In this document: positions 44,416 through 53,297 of the stretch, piece by piece
Layout: each line of letters begins with the position of its first letter
Position numbering within the stretch: position 1 is the stretch's first letter
Assembly: GCF_003060825.1 (NCBI RefSeq)
Contig: NZ_CP028922.1
Coordinates: 4,824,411-4,888,410 of the forward strand
DNA: 64,000 bases
Source of the DNA: Paenibacillus sp. CAA11
GTDB lineage: Bacteria > Bacillota > Bacilli > Paenibacillales > Paenibacillaceae
Reading direction: 5' to 3'
Notes under the pieces: generated by a model
What the model was told of the DNA's origin: nothing
The model's input: only the letters and a program-made list of their open reading frames with translations
The model's database searches: none
Position numbers and translations under genes: made by a program

Positions 44416-44769
44416 TTAATTTGTCCCGTAAAAATATACGGTTCCTGTATAAACCGCATAGTACCAAACAACACCAGTGTTGTCACCCACTTGTTTTTCA
44501 ACACTCTCTAGTTGTAGAGTACCCCTCCATGATCCATCCGCCGCAGGCTCTTTATAAGATTTTGTAGGCGGAATTTCCTTCCCTGCGACAATTCTATCAA
44601 CAAACCTTACATACTTTGATTGCGCTGATTCAATAAAAAAACTAGATTCTCCGATTGTCGACGTCGAATTAGTTGAGGCAGAGGCTGAGGCTAAAGCCGA
44701 TCCAGAAGTCATCCCCACTAAAAGCGATAGTGATAAAACTGACATACCAATAAACTTTTTAATCATCAT
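44416..44769 (-). CDS. small secreted hypothetical protein
   Basis: A 117-residue protein with a clear Sec signal peptide (MMIKKFIGMSVLSLSLLVGMTSGSALA, cleavage after ALA). The mature part of about 90 residues starts with a Ser/Thr-rich segment and ends WYYAVYTGTVYFYGTN. Its YVRFVDRIVAGKEIPPTKSY segment is the most protein-like part. GGAG is about 9 bases before the ATGATG pair. No known domain. It is alone between a candidate ncRNA and an integrase remnant, in what looks like a decayed insertion. Confidence 0.75.
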   Translation of the reverse strand: MMIKKFIGMSVLSLSLLVGMTSGSALASASASTNSTSTIGESSFFIESAQSKYVRFVDRIVAGKEIPPTKSYKEPAADGSWRGTLQLESVEKQVGDNTGVVWYYAVYTGTVYFYGTN

Positions 44770-45094
44770 TCTCTTCAACTCCAATCTTAGATTTTATGTA
44801 CACTTGTAATATTATTCTATAATTTCAACTTATTGAATAGGTCGACAGTTAGGAATTATTAGTAATTATCTACCATTTTTTTGTTTTTTTGGCACATAAT
44901 ATGAACGTAATAAAGCTAGCTACGATATTTGGATCGCTCCCCGTCAAGTAGACAGTACAAATTTAGTTTTAGCGGCCTTGGTCCTGATTCCATTGTCTAA
45001 GGTCATTTAGTCTTGCTTGTAATCGTTCCTAATTGTAAAAGTATATGTAGTCATTAATATCCTTTTTGAGTTTCTCTTTAGGTCATTCATCAAT
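44770..45094. other. AT-rich intergenic region
   Basis: This 325-bp stretch holds the promoter of the secreted-protein gene and otherwise shows no gene, repeat or RNA that I can support. Confidence 0.4.
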
Positions 45095-45381
45095 TCAAAT
45101 TTTTAGGGATGCCCTTCGCAATAGCTTCTCATTAGGACACCATATGACATACTCCCGTAAAATCGACGATGTCACATCTTTGAGCGTCGACTTCTCCAAT
45201 AGATAAAATACTGCATGTTCTGTTTGTATCCGATAATCGTGCGTTCCTTAAGATTATTTGCTCGCTTAACTTTAATAAAATAATCCTGCGCCTCCTCTAG
45301 CGAGTACGACGGTAACGCCGTTACTTCAATCGGTACCCGCTGCCCCACCGTTTTTCTTCCCGTACGCTTATCCATAAACAA
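45095..45381 (-). pseudogene. tyrosine-recombinase (phage integrase) N-terminal remnant
   Basis: The first frame (from 45381) encodes SLEEAQDYFIKVKRANNLKERTIIGYKQNMQYFIYW, a SAM-like core-binding domain of tyrosine integrases. It stops soon after. One base frame over, the next DNA continues as LEKSTLKDVTSSILREYVIW, which completes the same domain before ending at 45095. So a frameshift and a 3' truncation have destroyed the gene; the catalytic domain is absent. It lies 130 bp from tRNA-Ser, the kind of site such integrases use. Confidence 0.75.
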
Positions 45382-45512
45382 AAACCCCCTACGTTTAATT
45401 AACGTAAAGGGTTCGGAATCATCAAGGTATTATTGAATCAGTTTCCGTAAGGTCCGCTTCGTTTCCGTAAACATATCGTACTGATAACGTTACAACCATG
45501 CGGTTTTTTAAG

Positions 45513-45603
45513 TGGCGGAAAGAGTGGGATTCGAACCCACGCACGCCTTGCGACGCCTAACTGATTTCGAGTCAGCCCCCTTGGACCTCTTGGGTACCTT
45601 TCC
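45513..45603 (-). tRNA. tRNA-Ser (anticodon CGA)
   Basis: 91 nt on the minus strand. The acceptor GGAAAGG/TCTTTCC has discriminator G and an encoded CCA. The anticodon loop is CTCGAAA (anticodon CGA, reading UCG). It has a long variable arm, as in serine tRNAs, and the T loop GTTCGAATC. The CCA is genomically encoded at 45513-45515. Confidence 0.95.
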
Positions 45604-45670
45604 GCAGCAATACTTATTTTATCATAACACTGTGCAGATTGCAATATTCCCAAAAAGACTCTACCACACC

Positions 45671-45895
45671 TTACCCTTCCACTGCTTCGTTGTCAATGGG
45701 CTCTACAGCAGAGCGAAGAACCTTCTTCATATTCTTCTCAAATTTAGCCCGGGGAATCAGCACGCTGTGCTTGCAGCCGACACACTTGATCCGTATGTCC
45801 ATCCCCATTCGAATGATCTCCATCTCATTGCTTCCGCATGGATGGTTCTTCTTCATCTGTACGATATCACCCAATCCAAATACTTTCCGTTCCAA
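45671..45895 (-). CDS. DUF951 family protein
   Basis: A 74-residue protein, LERKVFGLGDIVQMKKNHPCGSNEMEIIRMGMDIRIKCVGCKHSVLIPRAKFEKNMKKVL: a typical DUF951 domain with the conserved MKKxHPCG and C-x-x-C (CVGC). It is thought to be a small nucleic-acid or metal-binding protein; function unknown. The start is TTG at 45895, because AAGGAGGGG lies 5-6 bases upstream and the protein begins where family members begin. It is the last gene of the mscS gene string. Confidence 0.85.
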   Translation of the reverse strand: MERKVFGLGDIVQMKKNHPCGSNEMEIIRMGMDIRIKCVGCKHSVLIPRAKFEKNMKKVLRSAVEPIDNEAVEG

Positions 45896-45914
45896 TATGG
45901 CCCCTCCTTCTTCG

Positions 45915-46817
45915 CTAACCTTCACTGCCGGACTTCTGCTGCAATTGCCGCTGTTCTTCCTCTTCCAACGCTTGCTTGGCATACGTCTGAATCTCCCGCT
46001 CGACCTCTGCCTTCGTTCCTGGCGGACAGTCGGCAGTAATTCGAACAACAAATTCACTGGAGCTCAAAGACTGAATGCCTAGCACATGAGGTACTTCATT
46101 AATAGTTCCGCTGCTTTTCTGTAATTGAATCATAGCTTCTCTGAGCAGGTCAATGGCCTCCTCCAGTTTCTTTGCGCTCGCAAAGGGCAGGTCCACCACA
46201 GCCAAAGCGTTGTTAAGAGAATAGTTCGTCACCGTGGTAATGGAACCGTTCGGAATGATATGCACCTCTCCAGTCCAGCTTACCAACCTTGTTGACCTCA
46301 GCCCGATCATCTGGACCGTTCCCTTGAACGTTCCTGTCTGAATGACATCCCCTACTGCAAACTGATCCTCCAGAATAACGAAGAAGCCTGTAATAACATC
46401 TTTGACCAAACTTTGTGCCCCAAAACCAATCGCGAGACCAAGCACACCAGCCCCTGCCAGCAGTGGTCCGAGCTTAACGCCAATTTCCCCGAGAACAAGC
46501 ATCAGCATAATAAAATTACTCGCAATGGAGACTACGTTTTTAAGCAGCTCTCCTACTGTAACAAATCGCCTTGGATTAACGCTCAGCCTATTGTTTTCCC
46601 GGCGTTCTAATGAACGGTCTATAAGTTTAAATATAATTTTAACGAAGAGTCTGGTAAGTAGAAAAATAACGATAATCCGTAATCCTGAGAATAGAATCGT
46701 CTCCCACATTCCCGGATCAGTGAGTCTATCCCACATATTCTGACTCCAGGTTTTTGCTGCTTCGACCGTCTCTTTAGCCCCCAGATCCTCTGTCTCCGCA
46801 AACATCATCATGCTCAT
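45915..46817 (-). CDS. small-conductance mechanosensitive channel (MscS family)
   Basis: A 300-residue MscS-type channel. Three membrane helices lie in about residues 38-130; the pore-lining one is GPLLAGAGVLGLAIGFGAQSLVKDVITGFFVILEDQFAVGDVI (the glycine/alanine-rich TM3 and start of the beta domain). The soluble C-terminal vestibule follows. It opens under membrane tension and relieves osmotic down-shock. The C-terminal tail is Gln/Glu-rich. The gap to the DUF3343 gene is 3 bp and to the DUF951 gene 19 bp, so the three are one operon. Confidence 0.93.
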   Translation of the reverse strand: MSMMMFAETEDLGAKETVEAAKTWSQNMWDRLTDPGMWETILFSGLRIIVIFLLTRLFVKIIFKLIDRSLERRENNRLSVNPRRFVTVGELLKNVVSIASNFIMLMLVLGEIGVKLGPLLAGAGVLGLAIGFGAQSLVKDVITGFFVILEDQFAVGDVIQTGTFKGTVQMIGLRSTRLVSWTGEVHIIPNGSITTVTNYSLNNALAVVDLPFASAKKLEEAIDLLREAMIQLQKSSGTINEVPHVLGIQSLSSSEFVVRITADCPPGTKAEVEREIQTYAKQALEEEEQRQLQQKSGSEG

Positions 46818-46820
46818 GCC

Positions 46821-47081
46821 TTACGCCTCCTTCATGCCGATTGGTTCATAGCTGCCTGAATGATTACTATAAATGCCTCGTATTTCTACCTTCTCCTGAC
46901 GGATGATCTCTATAACCTGATCCAAGCATTCCTTAGGAAATTGAATGGACAAAGCACAACCGGCCGTAATGGCCTTCGGAGTAGGGAACAAGTCATATTC
47001 CAGCTCCAGATAATCCATCAGCATTTCGGCCCTGAGCGCCTGCTGGGTCGAATCAAATGCCATAACCAGCCAGTGTTCCAC
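46821..47081 (-). CDS. DUF3343 family protein
   Basis: An 86-residue protein with the DUF3343 pattern: EHWLVMAFDSTQQALRAEMLMDYLELEYDLFPTPKAITAGCALSIQF. The family folds like small ferredoxin-like proteins and is often described as a putative Se/S-carrier-like protein because of a conserved Cys (here in TAGCALS). Function not established. It leads the DUF3343-mscS-DUF951 unit; GGGGAAGGG lies upstream of the ATG. Confidence 0.82.
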   Translation of the reverse strand: MEHWLVMAFDSTQQALRAEMLMDYLELEYDLFPTPKAITAGCALSIQFPKECLDQVIEIIRQEKVEIRGIYSNHSGSYEPIGMKEA

Positions 47082-47276
47082 AGCCCTTCCCCTCCTTTAG
47101 GGTGACAAGTATAAAATCCACTTAATTTCCATATACTAGATAGCAACTAGAATAAGCTGACCGCATAGAATGGTCCACTGCTGCCATATCTCAAATCCTG
47201 ACATTAGCTCTTTATTTCCTATGTTCAAGCCTGGCCTTGTTCTTTCATATTGCTTACAGGAGAAAGGAAAGATATC

Positions 47277-47888
47277 ATGTCACAAATTGAGCCAAAGACG
47301 CCGCCAGACAGTCAAGAAATTCCTTGTCTAAAAGTATCCCATACAGAGCCTGGCGTTCATACTGCGATTATCCACCGACTTCTTATGCACTTCTCTGACC
47401 AGGCTGCACACCGTCCTATTGTCGTCGTATGTATAGGAACTGACCGTTCTACCGGAGATTGCCTTGGCCCACTTGTGGGTACTTCCCTCTCCAAATTTGC
47501 CAAACTCCCATTTTATTTATACGGAACTTTGGAAGAACCTGTTCACGCCATGAACCTGCAGGATACCCTTACCCAGATTGAAACCAGATTCAATCACCCT
47601 TTTATTATAGGAATCGATGCTTGTCTAGGTCAATCTTCTAGTGTGGGGTGCATTCAAGTCGTAAAGGGGCCTCTAAAGCCTGGCGCGGGGGTAAATAAAG
47701 AATTACCGCCGGTCGGCGATATCCATCTTACGGGCATCGTCAACGTCGGCGGCTTTATGGAGTATTTCGTATTGCAAAATACACGGCTAAGTCTGGTCAT
47801 GCGTCTATCCGAGATCATTGCCAGCAGCCTATATTCTGCGATGAAGGAATGGAATCGGGGCTTTAAGCCTCTTCTATGGCGAGAATGA
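47277..47888 (+). CDS. yyaC: YyaC-family spore protein
   Basis: A 203-residue YyaC protein. The family resembles the germination protease GPR and hydrogenase-maturation proteases, and B. subtilis YyaC is made in the developing spore. Signatures: RPIVVVCIGTDRSTGDCLGPLVGTSL, then GIDACLGQSSSVGCIQVVKGPLKPGAGVNKELPPVGDIHLTGIVNVGG. AAAGGAAAG precedes the ATG at 47277; a longer frame starting at 47250 includes that site. The 3' end overlaps the convergent DUF4446 gene by 26 bp. It is in the yyaC-yyaD-spo0J region in B. subtilis too. Confidence 0.9.
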   Translation: MSQIEPKTPPDSQEIPCLKVSHTEPGVHTAIIHRLLMHFSDQAAHRPIVVVCIGTDRSTGDCLGPLVGTSLSKFAKLPFYLYGTLEEPVHAMNLQDTLTQIETRFNHPFIIGIDACLGQSSSVGCIQVVKGPLKPGAGVNKELPPVGDIHLTGIVNVGGFMEYFVLQNTRLSLVMRLSEIIASSLYSAMKEWNRGFKPLLWRE

Positions 47889-48363
47889 TTGCTTCTTGCT
47901 CTTCAGGTGAGAGTGTGTATTCAGAAGCTCCTTTGTTCAAGGGCTTAGCATAAACATAGGAACCATCACGATTGTAAATCCCTGTAACTACAACCCCATC
48001 CTTTGCTTCATTTATAATGGCCAAAGAGAAACTAAGATCACTCCCCCGCTCGGCAAAAGCGTTATACCGCTTGATGCCGATTTTGGCCTTTTGTTTTGGA
48101 ATTGCCTTCTCCAGAAGCTCCAGTTGCCGCTGTTGCTTCCCATGTTCGTCTTCAACCTGATCGAGCTGAACTTTAAGATCAATTAACAGGGTCTCTAAAT
48201 TCTCTACCCCTGTACCAGCCATCATGACCTCATACTTCTTACGAATTTTTTTTAGCTTGCTTCCTTGTACGATATTCCAAATGAGCAGCCATAAGATCAA
48301 TACTGCAAAAATACCAACAATCCAAAACAATTGATCCATAATCAGCTCGTTCAAATCCTGCAT
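47863..48363 (-). CDS. DUF4446 family membrane-anchored protein
   Basis: A 166-residue protein: one N-terminal membrane helix (LFWIVGIFAVLILWLLIWNIV), a coiled-coil stretch (about 45-95, IDLKVQLDQVEDEHGKQQRQLELLEKAI) and a small beta-rich C-terminal domain (IKRYNAFAERGSDLSFSLAIINEAKDGVVVTGIYNRDGSYVYAKPLNKGASEY). That last domain is the conserved DUF4446 block. Function unknown; it usually sits near parB as here. Its 3' end overlaps yyaC by 26 bp on the other strand. Confidence 0.85.
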   Translation of the reverse strand: MQDLNELIMDQLFWIVGIFAVLILWLLIWNIVQGSKLKKIRKKYEVMMAGTGVENLETLLIDLKVQLDQVEDEHGKQQRQLELLEKAIPKQKAKIGIKRYNAFAERGSDLSFSLAIINEAKDGVVVTGIYNRDGSYVYAKPLNKGASEYTLSPEEQEAIILAIEEA

Positions 48364-48427
48364 GCCTATGTTCTTCTCCTTTACAGTTGCCCATCAAAAG
48401 CGGCTCTTGGTGTTTCATTTCATTGCA

Positions 48428-49588
48428 CTACGATCTCTGCCTAATCTTTTGCACAGCCTCAACAAATGCAGTCAATTCTCGCTCCGTTGTCTCATAACCC
48501 ACACTAGCTCTCACCGCTCCAGTAGTCTTTGTACCCGCAGTCTCGTGCCCCAGTGGAGTGCAGTGATATCCTGCCCGGACTGCAATCCTATACTCCCGAT
48601 CTAATCTGAAGGCTGTCTCTGCTGGATCCTGCCCCTCAATCACGAATGATACAATCCCAGTCCGTTCTCGTCCTAATTCGGGACCGAGCAATCGGATATC
48701 AGGCAGCTTCTTAAGCTCGCTCATAATCCACTGAGTAGCTTTCCACTCCTGCTCATAAATATGTTCTATCCCCTGCTGAAGCACCCACTCTACACCTGCA
48801 CCGAGACCCGCAATCCCAGGCGTGTTGGCTGTACCTGCTTCATAGCGATCTGGTCTCACTTCCGGCTGTTCCGGCTCCTCAGATTGGCTGCCGGTCCCCC
48901 CGTGCAGCAGTGGGTTTAGATTCAAGTCAGATCGTACGTATAGGCCACCTGTTCCTTGCGGGCCAAGTAAGCCTTTATGCCCTGGAAATGCCAGCATATC
49001 AATACCCATTTCATCCACTCGAATAGGAACAACTCCTGCAGTCTGCGCCGCATCGACTAATATAACTGCCCCATGGCGGTGAGCCAGCTCCGCAATTTCG
49101 TGAATAGGCAGAATACATCCAAGCAGGTTTGAGCTGTGAGTACATATAACTAACCTTGTATTTAAACGAAAAGCCGAGGCTAATTGTTTCATATCCAGGT
49201 CCCCTGAAGGGTTAGCCTGTACATATTCAACTTCGATCCCCAGGGTTCTTCTTAGATACTCCAAAGGACGCCGTACTGAGTTGTGTTCCAACATGGTAGT
49301 AATAACATGATCCCCAGGCTGAAGCCATCCTTTTATAGCCATGTTTAAAGCCATAGTAGCATTCGATGTGAAGACAAAATCATTGGGATTGGACGCTTGA
49401 AATAACTTTGCTAACAACAAACGCGTCTTCATTAAAACACGTCCTGCATGCAAAGCCATACTATGCGCCCCTCTTCCAGCATTTCCATTTATACCCACCA
49501 ATGATTCGGTAACAGCCTTAATCACAGAATCGGGTTTGGGCCATGATGTTGCGGCATGATCCAGGTAAATAACTGAGCGATCTAACAA
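48428..49588 (-). CDS. cysteine-desulfurase-like PLP enzyme (class V aminotransferase fold)
   Basis: A 386-residue class V PLP enzyme. The N-terminal IYLDHAATSWPKPDSV, the PLP-lysine motif FPGHKGLLGPQGTGGLYV (Lys about residue 200), and a late cysteine in AVRAGYHCTPLGHETAGT fit the SufS/CsdB-like subgroup. It may liberate sulfur from cysteine for Fe-S clusters or thio-modification, but no scaffold gene (iscU, sufU) is nearby, so the acceptor is unknown. It has a Firmicute-typical position beside parB. The upstream gap to parB is 76 bp. Confidence 0.87.
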   Translation of the reverse strand: MLDRSVIYLDHAATSWPKPDSVIKAVTESLVGINGNAGRGAHSMALHAGRVLMKTRLLLAKLFQASNPNDFVFTSNATMALNMAIKGWLQPGDHVITTMLEHNSVRRPLEYLRRTLGIEVEYVQANPSGDLDMKQLASAFRLNTRLVICTHSSNLLGCILPIHEIAELAHRHGAVILVDAAQTAGVVPIRVDEMGIDMLAFPGHKGLLGPQGTGGLYVRSDLNLNPLLHGGTGSQSEEPEQPEVRPDRYEAGTANTPGIAGLGAGVEWVLQQGIEHIYEQEWKATQWIMSELKKLPDIRLLGPELGRERTGIVSFVIEGQDPAETAFRLDREYRIAVRAGYHCTPLGHETAGTKTTGAVRASVGYETTERELTAFVEAVQKIRQRS

Positions 49589-49664
49589 GCCTCTTCTCTC
49601 CTTTGAGCACCTTAGACCAAGAATGACATACCTGTCTTATTCCAAGACAAATATGTCATATCTT

Positions 49665-50504
49665 TTATTGAAGTAAATCGAGTAAACGCTGAAGATCTTG
49701 CTGACTGTAATAATTGATTTCGATTTTACCTTTTTCCTTATTTGATTTGATTTTTACGGTTGTCTTGTAACGTTCTCTAAGTGACTCTTCTACCTCTTCA
49801 ATATAAGGGTCCCTTTTCTTAGTTTGAACCTTTGACTTATCCTTATTTTTCCTATCTAGCTGCTGTACAGCATCTTCCAGCTCACGTACACTCCACTCAC
49901 TATCTATGCATTGTTTAGCAAGCTGCTTAAGAACTGCGGCATCCTTGATGCCCACCAAGGCTCTTGCATGTCCCATGGATAGTGTTCCACGTGAAACATA
50001 TTCCTTCACTTCTTCTGGAAGTGCAAGGAGTCTTAAGAAGTTAGCAATGTGAGAACGGGATTTACCTACCTTTAAAGATAATTCCTCTTGGGTCAAATCG
50101 AACTGATCCATCAGGCCTTGGTACGCAACCGCAACCTCCATTGCATTTAGGTTCTCCCGCTGCAGATTTTCTATCAAGGCAATCTCCATCACCTGCTGAT
50201 CCGTAAAGGATCTAACAACAGCAGGAATGGTGCTATTCCCACAATATTGAGATGCGCGGAATCTTCGCTCTCCGGCGATGATTTCATATCCTTTCAATAC
50301 ACTGCGAACAATGATCGGTTGAATCACACCATGCTGACGAATAGATTCGGCAAGCTCTCGAATGGCTTCTTCATCAAAAGTCTTTCTTGGCTGATAAGGA
50401 TTTGCGCGAAGTTGACTCAGTGGAATGTCTACGACCTTATCATCCTCACTTACTGAAAGCGACGGAATAAGAGCATCGAGCCCTTTTCCCAAACGCTTAC
50501 TCAT
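49665..50504 (-). CDS. parB: chromosome-partitioning protein ParB (Spo0J)
   Basis: A 279-residue ParB. The N-terminal CTPase domain has the GERRFRA motif (IIAGERRFRASQY); the central HTH domain (LSLKVGKSRSHIANFLRLLALPEEVKEYVSRGTLSMGHARAL) binds parS; the C-terminal domain (about 215-279) dimerises. It loads on parS near the origin, spreads and recruits SMC. A parS sequence lies inside this gene (49983-49998), as in B. subtilis. It overlaps parA by 8 bp. Confidence 0.97.
   Translation of the reverse strand: MSKRLGKGLDALIPSLSVSEDDKVVDIPLSQLRANPYQPRKTFDEEAIRELAESIRQHGVIQPIIVRSVLKGYEIIAGERRFRASQYCGNSTIPAVVRSFTDQQVMEIALIENLQRENLNAMEVAVAYQGLMDQFDLTQEELSLKVGKSRSHIANFLRLLALPEEVKEYVSRGTLSMGHARALVGIKDAAVLKQLAKQCIDSEWSVRELEDAVQQLDRKNKDKSKVQTKKRDPYIEEVEESLRERYKTTVKIKSNKEKGKIEINYYSQQDLQRLLDLLQ
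49983..49998. promoter_or_regulatory. parS site inside parB
   Basis: TGTTCCACGTGAAACA is an exact match to the Bacillus parS consensus TGTTNCACGTGAAACA. It lies within the coding sequence of parB. Confidence 0.95.
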
Positions 50505-51258
50505 AAGAAATCACTTCCTTTGCCAACTCTAGATATACCTCTGCTCCCTTGGATCGAGGATCATATGTCATAATGGACTGACCATGAGAAGGAGCTTCGC
50601 TTAATCGTACGTTGCGTGGTATAACCGTTCGGTATACTTTCGATTGGAAGTATTTCTTCACTTCTTCAATAACTTGAATGCCGAGGTTAGTCCGTGCATC
50701 AAACATGGTCAGCAGAACACCTTCAATTTCAAGGGAAGTATTCAAATGCTTTTGCACCAGCCGCACTGTATTTAACAGCTGACTTAATCCCTCAAGTGCA
50801 TAGTACTCACACTGGATGGGAATCAATACAGAATCAGCAGCTGTAAGTGAGTTCAATGTCAAAATACCAAGAGACGGGGGACAATCGATTAAGATATAGT
50901 CGTAATCGTTCTTTACTAACTGAATGGCTTTCTTCAATCTGACTTCACGGGATATGGTGGGCACCAATTCGATTTCTGCACCTGCCAATTGAATTGTAGC
51001 TGGAATAACATCCAAGCCCTCAATTTGCGTGGCAACAATCGCTTCTTTAGGATGTACTTCATTAATAATAACATCATAAATGCAATTGGGAACATCCGCT
51101 TTGTTAACCCCGATTCCACTAGTTGTATTACCTTGAGGATCAATATCAATTAATAAAACCTTTTTACCTAATGTTGCCAGACCTGCTCCCAAGTTAACGG
51201 ATGTCGTTGTTTTGCCGACCCCGCCCTTTTGGTTTGCAATGGCTATAGTTTTAGACAA
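50497..51258 (-). CDS. parA: chromosome-partitioning ATPase ParA (Soj)
   Basis: A 253-residue ParA/MinD-type ATPase. The deviant Walker A QKGGVGKTTTSVNLG, DIDPQGNTTSGIG, IDCPPSLGILTLNS and the parA end (SHGQSIMTYDPRSKGAEVYLELAKEVI) are intact. In B. subtilis Soj also switches DnaA activity at oriC. It is followed by parB with an 8-bp overlap, so the two are translationally coupled. Confidence 0.97.
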   Translation of the reverse strand: MSKTIAIANQKGGVGKTTTSVNLGAGLATLGKKVLLIDIDPQGNTTSGIGVNKADVPNCIYDVIINEVHPKEAIVATQIEGLDVIPATIQLAGAEIELVPTISREVRLKKAIQLVKNDYDYILIDCPPSLGILTLNSLTAADSVLIPIQCEYYALEGLSQLLNTVRLVQKHLNTSLEIEGVLLTMFDARTNLGIQVIEEVKKYFQSKVYRTVIPRNVRLSEAPSHGQSIMTYDPRSKGAEVYLELAKEVISYE

Positions 51259-51343
51259 CCCTGTTCACCTCAATGTTATAAAGGAATCTTCTTGTAGTCA
51301 AAAGATGAGATTGCCTTGGCTGCAGCTACAAAAAGACGAAAAA

Positions 51344-51360
51344 GCGGCCCTGATTGCCGC
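51344..51360 (-). terminator. intrinsic terminator of noc
   Basis: GCGGC (51344-51348) pairs with GCCGC (51356-51360); the minus strand continues with TTTTTCG. It lies just after the noc stop, between noc and parA. Confidence 0.6.
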
Positions 51361-51383
51361 CCCCCGTGTGCACACCTTATCCA

Positions 51384-52199
51384 TTATCGCTTAGGAATCT
51401 GAATCACGATTTCATAATGATCCTCATGATCTTTTTCCGATGTCTTAATCTGCATCCCGGAACCAGATACCATATCAATGGATTGCCGAATTGTATTCAA
51501 GGCAAGACGAACATCTTTCGTAAAAGAGATACGCTTGGATTTTTTGGTTTTGGCTACTTCTTTATAAAAAGCTATTCTTGCTTCAGTTTGTTTTACATTC
51601 AGTTCCTTGGAAATAATCTCATTAAGAACCTTCAATTGAAGCTCTTCTGTATCAAGAGATAGCAGCGCTCGCGCATGCCTCTCTGTAACCTTCCGTTCCA
51701 TCAACGCAGCCTTAACCCCATCTGGAAGCTGAAGAAGCCTGATTTTGTTAGCAATGGTTGATTGGCTCTTCCCCAGCCTCTGCGCGAGGCTCTCTTGCGT
51801 TAATTGATGGAGATCAATCAAATTCTGGTAAGCGATTGCTTCTTCTATTGAAGTAAGCCCTTCACGCTGTAAGTTCTCTATCAGTGCAATAGAAGCTGCT
51901 TGAGAGTCGTTAAAATCACGAAGAATTGCAGGGATCGTCTCGTAACCAAGCTTCTTAACTGCTCTCCAACGGCGTTCTCCTGCAATAATCTCATACGTGT
52001 CATTACGAAATCGAACAACGATCGGTTGAATCACACCATGGGTCTTAATCGTCTGGCAAAGCTCATCAATCTTCTCATCATCAAAAATGGTACGAGGCTG
52101 ATATGGACTGCTGACGATATTATCCACAGGGATTTGCTTCACTTCATCTCCGCTACTTCGTTCGGTTAAACCAAACAATTTAGAAAATTGTTCTTTCAT
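51384..52199 (-). CDS. noc: nucleoid occlusion protein Noc
   Basis: A 271-residue ParB-family paralogue. N-terminal membrane-binding amphipathic start ([14 protein letters not shown]), CTPase motif [11 protein letters not shown], an HTH domain with [31 protein letters not shown], and a C-terminal dimer domain. Noc binds its own sites over the chromosome and blocks division over the nucleoid. The start at 52199 gives the amphipathic N-terminus; AGG-type site upstream is weak. Separated from parA-parB by a terminator, and placed before rsmG as in Bacillus. Confidence 0.93.
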   Translation of the reverse strand: MKEQFSKLFGLTERSSGDEVKQIPVDNIVSSPYQPRTIFDDEKIDELCQTIKTHGVIQPIVVRFRNDTYEIIAGERRWRAVKKLGYETIPAILRDFNDSQAASIALIENLQREGLTSIEEAIAYQNLIDLHQLTQESLAQRLGKSQSTIANKIRLLQLPDGVKAALMERKVTERHARALLSLDTEELQLKVLNEIISKELNVKQTEARIAFYKEVAKTKKSKRISFTKDVRLALNTIRQSIDMVSGSGMQIKTSEKDHEDHYEIVIQIPKR

Positions 52200-52488
52200 T
52201 CCGTAGATTACCACCTAATTTCATAGTTTCATAAGGCAATGCCTTATGATCGTCTTCAAGACAGGAACGCTAATTCCATCGTCTGCATACGTATATGGGG
52301 CAATAGGTACTGCCGTTAAATCCTTCCCATCCGGTGCGCCCTTTTATGTATTTCGATTTAATTGCAGCTAAATGAAATAGGGGTTAACCGCATCCGGGTT
52401 ATCAATCTATAATATACATCTATTCTACCACTTTTTCCTCTATAATCCTATTCTATGTCTATAAGGATTTTTCCTTTATTATTCGCCT

Positions 52489-52504
52489 TGTTTCACGTGG
52501 AACA
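52489..52504. promoter_or_regulatory. parS site between noc and rsmG
   Basis: TGTTTCACGTGGAACA; its reverse complement TGTTCCACGTGAAACA matches the parS consensus exactly and is identical to the copy inside parB. It lies in the noc upstream region. Confidence 0.93.
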
Positions 52505-52545
52505 TTCTGTCAATCAATTTATCATCTTCATCATTCATAAAAAAA

Positions 52546-52564
52546 AGGGCGCCTCAGGCGCCCT
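52546..52564 (-). terminator. intrinsic terminator of mnmG-rsmG
   Basis: AGGGCGCC (52546-52553) pairs with GGCGCCCT (52557-52564); the minus strand follows with TTTTTTAT. It is 6 bases after the rsmG stop. Confidence 0.85.
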
Positions 52565-52569
52565 ACCTC

Positions 52570-53292
52570 TTACAAAATTGGAGATTTCAAAGGAGTTCCG
52601 GCCTTACGCGGATACTTCGCAGGTGTCGCTCCTATTTTATCAATTATAATAATATGTCTGTCAGACTGCTCATGCGGAAGCTGGAATGGGAAGGTTTCCC
52701 TCCATATCCCTTTAAGCTCTTTGAAGCTTCTCTTAGCTTCCTTAAGCTCTTCGCTTGGATCGGTCCCCTTCATAGCTACAAAAATCCCGCCAGGCTTCAC
52801 AAAAGGAAGACAAAACTCATTGAGAACAGACATTCTTGCGACGGCTCTCGCTGTAGCAAGATCAAAGCTGTCTCGAAGCCCCTTCTGTCTAGCAACATCC
52901 TCTGCACGCCCATGTAAGAAATTAACATCCGCTAATTGTATAGACTTGGTAATATGGTTGAGAAACTGAATCCGTTTGTTCAGGGAATCCACAATCGTCA
53001 GCTTCAAATGCGGATACACAATTTTTAACGGAATTCCGGGGAACCCCGCACCCGACCCAATATCTGCCATATTGTCAATCTTGGACATATCTACATAGAA
53101 AGCTAAGGTCACGGAATCATAGAAATGCTTCACATATACCTGATGACGGTCTGTAATCCCCGTCAAATTCATCTTCTCATTCCAGCTGACCAGCTCACGA
53201 TAATAAATCTCAAACTTGTCAAGCTGTACTTCGTTCAGCTGAATCCCCCGCTCAGCGAGCAGACTAACCAGCTCTGCTTGTACTTCATCCAT
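52570..53292 (-). CDS. rsmG: 16S rRNA (guanine-527-N7)-methyltransferase RsmG
   Basis: A 240-residue SAM-dependent methyltransferase, the usual length. Motif I is NMADIGSGAGFPGIPLKIVYP, and VNFLHGRAEDVARQKGLRDSFDLATARAVARMSVLNEFCLPFVKPGG covers the rest of the fold. It methylates G527 of 16S rRNA; loss gives low-level streptomycin resistance in other bacteria. It is 5 bp after mnmG and has its own terminator. Confidence 0.97.
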   Translation of the reverse strand: MDEVQAELVSLLAERGIQLNEVQLDKFEIYYRELVSWNEKMNLTGITDRHQVYVKHFYDSVTLAFYVDMSKIDNMADIGSGAGFPGIPLKIVYPHLKLTIVDSLNKRIQFLNHITKSIQLADVNFLHGRAEDVARQKGLRDSFDLATARAVARMSVLNEFCLPFVKPGGIFVAMKGTDPSEELKEAKRSFKELKGIWRETFPFQLPHEQSDRHIIIIDKIGATPAKYPRKAGTPLKSPIL

Positions 53293-53297
53293 CTGTC

